Assembly (NCBI GenBank): GCA_900471525.1
Contig: UCEZ01000049.1
Location: 44,040-108,039, forward strand
DNA from: Hyphomicrobiales bacterium
GTDB taxonomy: Bacteria > Pseudomonadota > Alphaproteobacteria > Rhizobiales > Rhizobiaceae
DNA length: 64,000 nt
Direction of reading: 5' to 3'
The position numbers and the translations under genes were made by a program. How positions within the stretch are numbered: position 1 is the stretch's first letter; every line of letters begins with the position of its first letter. The notes under the pieces are model-generated. The model did not search any database. It was not told where the DNA came from and worked only from the letters and a program-made list of their open reading frames with translations. Shown piece by piece: positions 42,741 to 50,723 of the stretch.

Positions 42741-43340
42741 CTACGCTTTACTCCGGACACAAAGGTCCAGGTGGGTCTTCATGCGGAGCCTGCTGGCTGC
42801 CGCGTTGAAATTCTGCTGGCGCCGTTCCCTGCGCGCCTCGTCGAGCGAGCGCAGCGCAACACTGGTGCCGTCATAGGCTGGCTCCGAAACGATCGACACT
42901 TCGCGCAGCTCGACCTCCAGAATGGTACGTTTCGGGGGGCTGACGGTTTCATCCCACTCCTGGCGGTAGACGAAAAACCCGAAGGACATGCCGGTGATGT
43001 CGCCGCGATCAATCAACGTGCGCACATCGCGACCGTCCGAGGTGTCTGGCAGGTCGATCTCGACCGCAAGGCCCTTGTCGTCTTCCTTGAGCCGCAGCGT
43101 GCCGGCCGAAACTCGGCCAAGCACACGGCCGCTGTCATGCGCGAAGTAGGCGCGGACATCCGCCGTCAGCAGCGACTTGGTAAAAGCACCGCGAGCAATG
43201 ACCTCGGTAAACCATTCACCGATCTCAGCTTCCTCACCGAAAATCGCCGCATAACCGATAACGGTGGTTTTGCCGCCATCCGCGCGCGTCTCGACTGGTT
43301 TGACCAGTGAACGCTTTTCAGCCTCAGGCTTGGTTGTCAT
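42741..43340 (-). CDS. HK97-family prohead protease
   Basis: 199 residues: VIGYAAIFGEEAEIGEWFTE, VIARGAFTKSL, and the catalytic His in VRAYFAHDSGRVLGRVSAG with Ser in GDITGMSFGFFV. Matures the prohead by cutting the delta domain. The ATG at 43340 overlaps the portal gene end by 17 bp. Confidence 0.9.
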   Translation of the reverse strand: MTTKPEAEKRSLVKPVETRADGGKTTVIGYAAIFGEEAEIGEWFTEVIARGAFTKSLLTADVRAYFAHDSGRVLGRVSAGTLRLKEDDKGLAVEIDLPDTSDGRDVRTLIDRGDITGMSFGFFVYRQEWDETVSPPKRTILEVELREVSIVSEPAYDGTSVALRSLDEARRERRQQNFNAAASRLRMKTHLDLCVRSKA

Positions 43341-44586
43341 TCTTCTCTCCGTCATCAAGCGGCAAGCCGCCGGTGTCGCCTATGCCGCGTTCCGTTTGCT
43401 GACCAAGAACGACCGTGGCGCCCTGCACCAGGAGTTCATCCGCTGCCGGGTTGGAATGCTTCGAGCGATTTTCAAGCGCGCGGCCCTCGTTCGGCGTCAA
43501 CTGCGAGGTCTGGATCGCACGCGCGATACCCTCAATCCTGCTCTTGAAGTCGCCACGCATCAGGCCGTCGAGATTGTGCTCGACATAACGGCCATTTTTG
43601 AACCGGCCGAACAGCTTCAGGTTCAGTTCGTCCTCTAACGCCTTCGCCCACTGGCCAACCAGGTGCTTGACCAGATGCAGATCCTGTTGCTCGACATTGG
43701 CGAAGGTGCCCTTGCTCAAGTCCTGCAGGAACACCGGCGGAATCTGGTAGGCCCGGGCGATCTCCTGGATCTGGAAAAGGCGGGCATCCGTCATCTGCCC
43801 CTTTTGCGGATCGAACCCCACCGGCTTCAATTCGTGGCCCGGCGGGATCGGGAAAATCTGCTTGCCGCTTTTCTTCGCCTCGTCGATCGCGCGGCGCATG
43901 TCGTTCATGGAGCGCTTCAATCCGTCGGCGCCTTGCGGCAACGGACCAGACAGCGCGAGGGGCGGCACACCACCGCCTGCGAAGAAGTTCGCCCCATACT
44001 CGTTCATGGCGAGTGCAAGCTGGATCGCCTTCGATGCCAGCGAGATCGGGCCGTAGTGCGAGACTTGATCGGCCTTCAACATGAACGGCACATCGATCAC
44101 GTCGGCGGCCGGGTATTCGTGGTTGTCATAGTGATAGACGACCTTGAAGCCGGAACGCCGTATCCGTGTCTTGGCCGGGTTCATCGGCCATAGCGCCTCG
44201 ATCACGGAGCCATTACGTTCGATCCACGCCAGTCCACGGCCGCCGGTGAAGACACCTTGCCAGAAATACTGACGGAACTTGAACGAGCCCATAAGGTCGT
44301 TCGGCGCGTCGTGGATCGTGACAGCGGTCTTGCCCGTCAATTTGACCGGCCCGTCCTTCGTGTCTCGAAAAGCGTGAAGTGGCACCGTCGCCATGGTGCG
44401 CGACAGGAAGGCCACGGCCGCGAGAACCGCCGGCACCGTCAACGCGCTATCGATGGTGACGTTCGGCAGATTGACGGAGTTCACACCGAAAAACGCAAGG
44501 AAGTTCTCGTCGCTGATGGGAACTGTCGGATTTTCGATGGATGCAGACCGCTTTTCGCCGCCAAACTTGTATCCGAAGAAGTTCAT
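43324..44586 (-). CDS. Portal protein, HK97 family
   Basis: 420 residues: VPAVLAAVAFLSRTMATVPL, WPMNPAKTRIRRSG, YGANFFAGGGVPPLALSG, ARAYQIPPVFLQDLSKGTFA and NVEQQDLHLVKHL, the standard order. Forms the dodecameric DNA entry vertex. ATGA overlap with the large terminase. Confidence 0.92.
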   Translation of the reverse strand: MNFFGYKFGGEKRSASIENPTVPISDENFLAFFGVNSVNLPNVTIDSALTVPAVLAAVAFLSRTMATVPLHAFRDTKDGPVKLTGKTAVTIHDAPNDLMGSFKFRQYFWQGVFTGGRGLAWIERNGSVIEALWPMNPAKTRIRRSGFKVVYHYDNHEYPAADVIDVPFMLKADQVSHYGPISLASKAIQLALAMNEYGANFFAGGGVPPLALSGPLPQGADGLKRSMNDMRRAIDEAKKSGKQIFPIPPGHELKPVGFDPQKGQMTDARLFQIQEIARAYQIPPVFLQDLSKGTFANVEQQDLHLVKHLVGQWAKALEDELNLKLFGRFKNGRYVEHNLDGLMRGDFKSRIEGIARAIQTSQLTPNEGRALENRSKHSNPAADELLVQGATVVLGQQTERGIGDTGGLPLDDGEKNDNQA

Positions 44587-46436
44587 GCGTCCACCAGACT
44601 GAAATTCGGATCATCCCAAGGCGATGTCGCGGGAGCCGGTGTTTGAAATTCGTTGTCGGCGGCGCCGACGCCCATAGCAATCGTCACCATGCCATCGATC
44701 CTTCCGCGCGAGCGTTTCTTGTCGAAGGCACGGTTTCCTTGCCCGTCTGCATCCATGAAGGCATTGCCGGCGCACATGTAGGTGACTGGCGAGGAATCGA
44801 TCGTCAGTGTTTTCGTCAGAATGCGATCCTCGAGCTTTTCGACCGAGCGAGGCATGCACAAAGCCCGATCCTCGAAGACGATCCGCTTTCCCTGGCCATG
44901 GGCGACGAGCTTCAGGCCGGAGCCTTCCTGCTCATCCGGCCCCTTGTAACGCCAGACATCGAAGCCGATCTGTTCGCAGGCCGCTTCGAAATCGGCCATC
45001 CCGGCCGGGTCGAATGCGAGGAACTCAACGCTGTGCATCGTGCAGAGCCGTTTCACTTCGGCCGCGACAAATGACTTGTCGATGACGGCGCCCGGTACGG
45101 CCTGTAGATGCTTTTGCTCAACCCACTGCTCGTAGGGAGCGTTATCGGCTAGGCCGCGTTCCTTCAGCCTGTCCTTGGTCGTCCAGTACCAGGTCTTGCA
45201 ATGCAGGTGACCTTTCTTGTCCTCCCACGTTGCCGTAAGGGCAGTGAGGTCGTTTTTCTGCGACAGATCGAGGGAGAGCCAGCACTGGCAGCCCTTCAAT
45301 TTCAGTTCGTCAACGACACCCTGAACATCGACCCACGCCTCTTCCGCAATCCAGAATTCCGTCGATCCGGTCGGGATGCCCATGTAGAGGCGCTTCACCG
45401 AAAACGAGGTGGACAGCAGCACCTTGGCGGTGGCCACCTCACCACGGATGTTCTCGACCGGGAACGTCACGCCCAGCGCCGGCATCGCCTTGGGCCAGCA
45501 GCTTTCGTTGTCGAAGACGTTGGCGCGGTCGGCCTTGTCCACCCGGGCGATGAAGGCGAAGGCCTCGTCGTCGACGATCTCGCCCTTGGCCACCTTCTGG
45601 TAAAACTCCGAATAGTCCGTACCGACGATCTGCGACGACGCCGGTGTATTGGTCCCGAGCAGCATCAACGCGTCGCCCGGCATCTTCGCCAGCGCCCGTT
45701 TCCATGTCTCGATCGACGTGTTGGTCTTGAACTCGTGGATCTCGTCGGCCGCCACCATGATCGGGCGCGGCCCGTTTATCGCCTCGCCGTTCGCCAGCGC
45801 CTGAAACTTGCTGCCGGTTTCCGGAAACTCGATCTTCCACGCGTTATCACCCGTGCCGCGGATGATGACCTCGCCGCGTGATTCCAGCGTGTCGGTCTCA
45901 AACTCGTCGGCGCCGGGAATATTGACCTGGCACATCGCCACCGCATCACGAAACAAGACGTTCGCGGTATTCTTGTCTTGTCCAATCGAATAGACCTCGG
46001 CGCGCTTCACGCCGTAGAAGCCGCCCATGTACAGGCCGATCGCCGCCATCCATGGGCTTTTTGCCTGCCCCTTCCCCGTCTCGACCCAGCCGGAGCGAAA
46101 TCGCATCCGGCCGCTATCCTTGCGCCACCCGAACAGATTGCCGGTGCAGAACATGTGCCACGGTAGAAGGTTGAACGGCCGCCCCTCATGCGAACCCGCT
46201 GTGATCGACAGCACCGCCGGTGAAAAGCCGATCGCACGCGCCGCAATCTCCGGCCGCCAATGCAGGCCGCGCTTTTGGCCGTCCTTGATATCCTTCAGAT
46301 GCCGTTCGGCCGCTGCCGCATGGTGCTCGCCCGCGATGATCCTTCCCGCAAGCACATCGGTCGCGTACTGGCTGGTCGGATCATCCGGAAACTGGCTTGA
46401 GATAGCTGTCCGCCGCGCGGGAGGTTTTCTTGCCAC
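44583..46436 (-). CDS. terL: Large terminase subunit (Terminase_1)
   Basis: 617 residues, long for the family but with both domains. ATPase: deviant Walker A WVETGKGQAKSPW (about 117-129) and Walker B PIMVAADEIHEF. Nuclease: acidic residues in LSLDLSQKNDLTALTATWED, AFDPAGMADFEAAC and GRIDGMVTIAMGVGA. It cuts and pumps DNA into the prohead. The start lies 56 bp inside the small terminase gene. Confidence 0.93.
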   Translation of the reverse strand: MARKPPARRTAISSQFPDDPTSQYATDVLAGRIIAGEHHAAAAERHLKDIKDGQKRGLHWRPEIAARAIGFSPAVLSITAGSHEGRPFNLLPWHMFCTGNLFGWRKDSGRMRFRSGWVETGKGQAKSPWMAAIGLYMGGFYGVKRAEVYSIGQDKNTANVLFRDAVAMCQVNIPGADEFETDTLESRGEVIIRGTGDNAWKIEFPETGSKFQALANGEAINGPRPIMVAADEIHEFKTNTSIETWKRALAKMPGDALMLLGTNTPASSQIVGTDYSEFYQKVAKGEIVDDEAFAFIARVDKADRANVFDNESCWPKAMPALGVTFPVENIRGEVATAKVLLSTSFSVKRLYMGIPTGSTEFWIAEEAWVDVQGVVDELKLKGCQCWLSLDLSQKNDLTALTATWEDKKGHLHCKTWYWTTKDRLKERGLADNAPYEQWVEQKHLQAVPGAVIDKSFVAAEVKRLCTMHSVEFLAFDPAGMADFEAACEQIGFDVWRYKGPDEQEGSGLKLVAHGQGKRIVFEDRALCMPRSVEKLEDRILTKTLTIDSSPVTYMCAGNAFMDADGQGNRAFDKKRSRGRIDGMVTIAMGVGAADNEFQTPAPATSPWDDPNFSLVDA

Positions 46437-46812
46437 GCTGCACCTTCGTTACCTTGCCGCGTCGCGCCGGCGCTATTCCAAGTTCTGCTTCCATGACGCG
46501 GATCGCTTCGTCGGCCTGCCGCATGACGGACCAGTGCGGATTCCACTGGCCGACCTTTGCCCGCTTGCCCTTCAGCACCGGGCCGTGTTCGGCAACGTGT
46601 TTGGACGACCGCTCGTACTGCACGCGAAATTCCACCAGTCGTTTGACGGCGTGGCCATTCGAGACGGCCAACGTGCCTACATCGCGCATCTCATTCAGGA
46701 CGATCGTCCACTGCTCATGTGCTTCGAGGATGTCGAATTCGTCGGCATAGATGGAGGCCCAATCAGGCTCGGGTGGCACACCGTCGCCGCCGGGTATTTC
46801 ACCAAATGTCAT
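46381..46812 (-). CDS. terS: Small terminase subunit (P27 family)
   Basis: 143 residues. DILEAHEQWTIVLNEMRDVG, LVEFRVQYERSSKHVAEHG, WNPHWSVMRQADEAIRVMEA, then ELGIAPARRGKV: the P27 family ends in this Leu-Gly-Ile-x-Pro-x-x-Arg motif. Recognises the packaging site. ATG at 46812 favoured over 46818 by spacing from AGGGG. Confidence 0.88.
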   Translation of the reverse strand: MTFGEIPGGDGVPPEPDWASIYADEFDILEAHEQWTIVLNEMRDVGTLAVSNGHAVKRLVEFRVQYERSSKHVAEHGPVLKGKRAKVGQWNPHWSVMRQADEAIRVMEAELGIAPARRGKVTKVQRGKKTSRAADSYLKPVSG

Positions 46813-46946
46813 GATCATCCCCTACGGGGATGGGCGACATCCCCCCATCCCAAAATTGGTTCGAGTGCGAACGGTGGGGGGACGCGGGTGCGGAAGGGCG
46901 GCGCTTTCCAGCTTCCGACCCTCCCCCCTGCCCTGATCAGGTCCGA

Positions 46947-47318
46947 TCACGTCTTCATCGCGTTCCAAGGGTGGCTAGGGTCCACCGGCCGACCATCGAT
47001 GTCAGAGCCGATGAGGTAGCCTCTCGCTTCTTCCCTTTGGATCAGCGTGTCATGGTCCGTCTTGCATGCGCTCTCGGTGTTCTCCAGACAGAAGAACAAC
47101 TCGGAGTTTCCCTTGTGCGGTGTCTTGTGGTTGACCACTGCCGCACGTGGATGGTGACGATCGTTGAGGACAAGCAGGCAACCGCAGCGCTGGCAGGTGT
47201 AGAGGTCCCGGAGCAAGGCTTGCTGCCTGATGCCGTGTGGGCCTCTCCATCTCTTGTCCTGGTAGAGCTTGCGGTACTGCTCTGCTTCTGGCCGGCGGAA
47301 GTGTGGTCTACTTGCCAT
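46947..47318 (-). CDS. HNH endonuclease
   Basis: 123 residues. Zinc pair CQRCG and the HNH motif AAVVNHKTPHKGNSELFFCL with a late ACKTDHD. Phage HNH proteins beside terminase genes support terminase cutting and head packaging. ATG at 47318 (MASRPH) is preferred; starts at 47342 or further upstream are possible. Confidence 0.85.
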   Translation of the reverse strand: MASRPHFRRPEAEQYRKLYQDKRWRGPHGIRQQALLRDLYTCQRCGCLLVLNDRHHPRAAVVNHKTPHKGNSELFFCLENTESACKTDHDTLIQREEARGYLIGSDIDGRPVDPSHPWNAMKT

Positions 47319-47397
47319 AGCCTGCCTGCCACTGATGGTCATAGCCACGCTCTCGGGCCGAAGCTGTGTTGAAGCATTGACTCGTATTTTGGGAAAC

Positions 47398-47429
47398 AAA
47401 AAAGGCCGGGGCGAAACCGCACCGACCTT
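47398..47429 (-). terminator. Rho-independent terminator before the packaging operon
   Basis: On the minus strand AAGGTCGGTGCG pairs with CGCCCCGGCCTT around GTTT, then TTTTTG. It lies 80 bp upstream of the HNH start and would separate early from late transcription. Confidence 0.7.
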
Positions 47430-47601
47430 CCTCACTATCGCCTACTACACCAGTGCCAGTACATCCGTGGTCAAAAGTCGAAAGCGATATCCGGTCATAG
47501 CGAACGTCCGCGAATTTGGTGGGACGCTTCAAGAACTATGCCGTTGACTGTCATATACGCAGCCATTGTGTTCGAAACAAGCTGAGCAGCCCAAAACGCG
47601 C

Positions 47602-47853
47602 TCATGACAGAGGTGAGTAAAATTCCTGTTCAGCATCACCTGTGTCGTCGGCTACCCCCAGCAGCGCGACCAACGCATCTCTTTCTGGGCCTGTCGCCGC
47701 ATTCAAAAAGGCTTGCACCTCGCTGCGTGTTTCGTGACCGCCGGAAGCGTCATTCGCCCGGTGGAGTACAAAGATTCTCCGCGATTGCTCGTCCTTGCCG
47801 AGAAACCATCGATCACCGTTAGAGCTCGACGAGAATTCCTGTAGGCTTTCCAT
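47602..47853 (-). CDS. Small conserved rhizobial protein
   Basis: 83 residues: MESLQEFSSSSNGDRWFLGK, FVLHRANDASGGHETRSEVQ. I recall this pattern in Rhizobiales hypotheticals (strand-strand then helix ending in a leucine-rich tail). Function unknown. A single-gene unit between two terminators. Confidence 0.6.
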   Translation of the reverse strand: MESLQEFSSSSNGDRWFLGKDEQSRRIFVLHRANDASGGHETRSEVQAFLNAATGPERDALVALLGVADDTGDAEQEFYSPLS

Positions 47854-47908
47854 GCTTCATATCCTCAATTGGAGATGAATATGGGTAACGTTGAAAGGAT
47901 TACGAGGA

Positions 47909-47943
47909 AAAAGCCGCCCAGTGACAAATCGAGCGGCTTTATT
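47909..47943 (-). terminator. Terminator hairpin
   Basis: AAAAGCCGC and GCGGCTTTT flank about 14 bases; on the minus strand the stem is followed by TTTTTCC. It lies 34 bp after the stop of the gene at 47977-48168 and may also work on the plus strand. Confidence 0.7.
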
Positions 47944-47976
47944 TTACCGAGGCGAATTACCCGCTCCGTTTGCATG

Positions 47977-48168
47977 TCAGTGTCGAAGCACGACCTTGAT
48001 GTCGTGGTTTTGGGCGAAAAAATAGACCGACGATTTCTGGCTGGCTATGCAGATCGGATCGCCGTCGAAACTGACCAGCGCCCACATGACATCGCCGTGG
48101 ACATCGACCTGGCGCACATAGCCGGTATGATAGGATGATGCCGGAAACTCGGTACGATCAGCTTCCAT
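47977..48168 (-). CDS. DUF1150-like small protein
   Basis: 63 residues: VRQVDVHGDVMWALVSFDGD and SVYFFAQNHDIKVVLRH. The end resembles DUF1150, a small alphaproteobacterial family ending in a similar FFAxxHD motif. GGAG lies before the ATG at 48168. Function unknown. Confidence 0.55.
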   Translation of the reverse strand: MEADRTEFPASSYHTGYVRQVDVHGDVMWALVSFDGDPICIASQKSSVYFFAQNHDIKVVLRH

Positions 48169-48469
48169 GATCTCGTCTCCTGAAACGAAAACCAGGGACC
48201 AGATTATCATGGTTTGGTGAAGTTAATGGTCAGCGGATTGCACAGCTTAATTATCTACAACCGTTCTCTTGACAGGCCAGATATTACTCTCTGCTAAACC
48301 AATAGCGAACGATAGTCGAACGGTTACGGCACGGTTCCCGAACTACTGCGCCGCAGTACGCCTTTTGGCGGATGGATGTGGGCGGTATTGAAATAATGTG
48401 TGCTGGCCACCGTGGCATCTGATCAATCGGTAGGTTCGGCCGGCTCTGGCAAGGTGTACCGAACATAAA

Positions 48470-48634
48470 TCAGGGGCCTCGGATTGCTGCATAAGCTGCA
48501 ACAACGAGCAAAAGAATTAGCAAGCCTGCCAAGCCCATCAAAGCTGTGCGAGCCCTGTTCAAAACGAACCCGGTCACTGCGCAAAAAAGAAAAAAGATGC
48601 CCAGCGCCGAATAGATTATCTGCTCCTCAGTCAT
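48470..48634 (-). CDS. Small two-helix membrane protein
   Basis: 54 residues: MTEEQIIYSALGIFFLFCAV, a polar NRART turn, then GLAGLLILLLVVAAYAAIRG. The ATG overlaps the preceding stop (ATGA), which argues for a real gene. May be an early membrane-active phage protein. Confidence 0.55.
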   Translation of the reverse strand: MTEEQIIYSALGIFFLFCAVTGFVLNRARTALMGLAGLLILLLVVAAYAAIRGP

Positions 48635-48768
48635 GCCGCTTGCAGTCGCTTCTTGGCTTCCCGTTGACGTCTCAGGTTTATTATATGCCTTTGCCAGAAG
48701 GCGTTAGGAGTACCCTTTTTGGGGACTGGTATGAAGGCTTCCCACCAGCCCGGGAAGCCGACCTGCAT
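48631..48768 (-). CDS. Small basic phage protein
   Basis: 45 residues: MQVGFPGWWEAFIPVPKKGT, PNAFWQRHIINLRRQREAKK. Aromatic start and basic helix; translationally coupled to the membrane protein that follows. Weak ribosome site. Confidence 0.45.
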   Translation of the reverse strand: MQVGFPGWWEAFIPVPKKGTPNAFWQRHIINLRRQREAKKRLQAA

Positions 48769-48810
48769 GGGTTACCGGTGCGGACTGGGCGCTCACCATG
48801 CTTGGCAATG

Positions 48811-48836
48811 AAAAAGCCGCCTCACTTGGGGCGGCT
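48811..48836 (-). terminator. Rho-independent terminator
   Basis: Minus strand: AGCCGCC, CCAAGTGA loop, GGCGGCT, TTTTT. It lies about 90 bp after the stop at 48926 and ends the replication-gene transcript. Confidence 0.8.
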
Positions 48837-48925
48837 GATTTGTCCGTCGCGGACGGACTTCTAACGTTGGGAATATATATGGGTGTTTCGCGTTGAAAGT
48901 CAACGCCGTTTCGGCTTCGAAATGA

Positions 48926-49408
48926 TCATATGAACCGGAAATGTTTGGCGCAGGCTACCAGGTCCTGCTCCAGGACCACCGGGACATCCCGCTTGTTGAT
49001 GCCGTGCTTTTTCCCGATCTGTGCTGCCGTCAGCCCGGACGCGCAGTAATCCGTCAGGCGGGCACTCACGAGAATACCCAAAACAGGAAGGGCAATGTTC
49101 AACTCGTCCATCGCATCGAGGCGCTTATCGGGGATCCCCTTCCATCCCGCTCCGACGTTGCCACCAAGATTAGGCGAAGAGACGGACGCCATCCCTGCCC
49201 GCTCCCACAGCCGCGCATAGTGCGTGCCGGCGTGGTAGAGGTAAACGCCGCTCCCGCCCCGACCGTAACGCCATTCAAACGTCCCCGGCAACGAGCGAAC
49301 CGACTGTCTCGTGCTGCGACTGCTTGAGAGCTTGATATTCACCTTGCTGATCTTCGTTCCGTCAAAGCCTGGCCCCTTCGACGACGGCATGGGTTTCGTC
49401 TTGCTCAA
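48926..49408 (-). CDS. Phage protein with C-terminal HTH, possible late regulator
   Basis: 160 residues. C-terminal SGLTAAQIGKKHGINKRDVP is HTH-like. It is the last gene of the replication operon, the place of late regulators such as antiterminators in lambdoid maps, but there is no family match. TTG start overlaps the previous stop as TTGA with AAGGA upstream. Confidence 0.5.
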   Translation of the reverse strand: MSKTKPMPSSKGPGFDGTKISKVNIKLSSSRSTRQSVRSLPGTFEWRYGRGGSGVYLYHAGTHYARLWERAGMASVSSPNLGGNVGAGWKGIPDKRLDAMDELNIALPVLGILVSARLTDYCASGLTAAQIGKKHGINKRDVPVVLEQDLVACAKHFRFI

Positions 49409-49800
49409 AGCGTGAAATCCTTCAACTTGTCGATCATCTGTTTTCGGGCGCAGGGATCGCGATGCCCTTTGGCAGCAGTGCGGCCGGCATAGCGGGTGTC
49501 GAAGCCCATCTTCAGCTCCTTGGTCACAAAACCTTTCGCGCGCAGCCTCACAACCTCGGCTTTGCATTCGTCGGGCTGAAGGTGAGTGCGGTACGATTCT
49601 TTGCGGCCGTTTTCGATGCGATCGATACGCCAGCTGTAAAACGCCATGTCATGCACCTCGTAAAATTCGTAGGTGACGATAACGGGCTTGGGCCGGAACT
49701 TCTGACCGTCCTTCCGGTTGCTCAACCGGGCGACGTTGTCCTTGCCCAGAAGTTTTTCCATCATGCGGCGCTGCACGTCTTCGGGAAGATCGTCGATCAT
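49405..49800 (-). CDS. Phage hypothetical protein
   Basis: 131 residues: MEKLLGKDNVARLSNRKDGQ, VHDMAFYSWRIDRIENGRKE, ECKAEVVRLRAKGFVTKELK. Basic overall, possibly nucleic-acid binding. ATGA overlap with the replication gene upstream. Confidence 0.5.
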   Translation of the reverse strand: MIDDLPEDVQRRMMEKLLGKDNVARLSNRKDGQKFRPKPVIVTYEFYEVHDMAFYSWRIDRIENGRKESYRTHLQPDECKAEVVRLRAKGFVTKELKMGFDTRYAGRTAAKGHRDPCARKQMIDKLKDFTL

Positions 49801-50723
49801 GCTGCTAGCTCCCATTCGCGCCAGTCGGCACCGTCGGTCGGTTGGAGAAGGTGCTGAGGAACTCGGCACTCGGGTTTCCCAGGCGCTGGACCCCATCTCG
49901 GCGTCGACCATCGGCCCTCGTTGCGCCCGTAGTTCAGGCGCTTGCGCCAGTCGTCATCGCCCACGGCTGTGGCGGCTGGTTGTGCGGCGTCGGCGTAGCC
50001 TTCGAACCGGCGCTTGCTGATAAACCGGCAGGCGTGGATCGTTTCCAGGTCGGGTTTGGATTTGAGGAAGGCGATGTAGCCGGGAACGGCAGCGTGACAT
50101 GCAGCCTGTTCGGTCTCGTCGAGCTTCTGCCATTCGGTGAAGGCCTCAGCCTTCGACATGTTCGGGTGACGAGGATAGTCCTGCCAGAAGGCTTCGAATG
50201 CTGGCGAGTAAGCGTTTTTCCTTTTCCCCGTTTTTGCCTTTTCGGGTTTCTGGTCCGGACCCGATCCGGACAAAGAACCGTTAGGTTCTATCTTTCCTTT
50301 CCTTTCCTTTCCCTTCCTTTCCGCTTTACCGGCGTGCCCCACGCGTGGTCCACGCGTCGTTGACGCGTCAGGTTTGGCAATGTTTTCAGAAGGTTCAGGA
50401 AGTGTACTGGCAGTTTCCCGGTTGTTTACGACCTGATGGCGGCGCCACGACGGAATGTGCCCGAAATCACGCCCGTTCGACGTATATTTCACAACGAAAC
50501 CACGCGTGGCCAACGCGTCAAGCACGCGTGAAAAGTCGGCATCGTCGTAGGGTAGAATGTCGACTTTCAGCTGCCTGGGGCGCCATACAAAACGCCCCTC
50601 ACGATCGCACTGCGTCCAGAGCCCGGCAAACGCCAGACGTAGTGGCAGACCACTCTCGACCTCTGCATCGAACAGGTCCTCATGCTTGAAAAACTCTGGC
50701 TTGATCGTCCGTATCCTCGACAT
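49797..50723 (-). CDS. Replication initiator, phage O-like
   Basis: 308 residues. Start RIRTIKPEFFKHEDLFDAE, then GLPLRLAFAGLWTQCDREGR and FSRVLDALATRGFVVKY: the replisome-organiser winged-helix family of siphoviruses. A basic linker (about 125-165) precedes a C-terminal domain with AFEAFWQDYPRHPNMSKAEA, a DnaD/helicase-loader-like block. ACGCGT iterons lie inside the gene. TGATG overlap with the helicase gene, which it should load. Confidence 0.75.
   Translation of the reverse strand: MSRIRTIKPEFFKHEDLFDAEVESGLPLRLAFAGLWTQCDREGRFVWRPRQLKVDILPYDDADFSRVLDALATRGFVVKYTSNGRDFGHIPSWRRHQVVNNRETASTLPEPSENIAKPDASTTRGPRVGHAGKAERKGKERKGKIEPNGSLSGSGPDQKPEKAKTGKRKNAYSPAFEAFWQDYPRHPNMSKAEAFTEWQKLDETEQAACHAAVPGYIAFLKSKPDLETIHACRFISKRRFEGYADAAQPAATAVGDDDWRKRLNYGRNEGRWSTPRWGPAPGKPECRVPQHLLQPTDGADWREWELAA
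50290..50529. promoter_or_regulatory. Putative phage replication origin: ACGCGT iterons plus polypyrimidine tract
   Basis: ACGCGT starts at 50341, 50352 and 50363, and again at 50502, 50513 and 50524: two triplets, each at exactly 11-bp spacing. A polypyrimidine tract (CTTTCCTTTCC type, 50290-50322) lies beside the first triplet. The 11-bp period is not a multiple of three, so coding does not explain it. Location inside the O-like gene is as in lambda. Confidence 0.65.

Noticed and set aside
48211..48469. TTGACA with a TGCTAA 17 bp later (about 48271-48293) as a plus-strand promoter
   Set aside because: No plus-strand gene follows and the -10 is weak.
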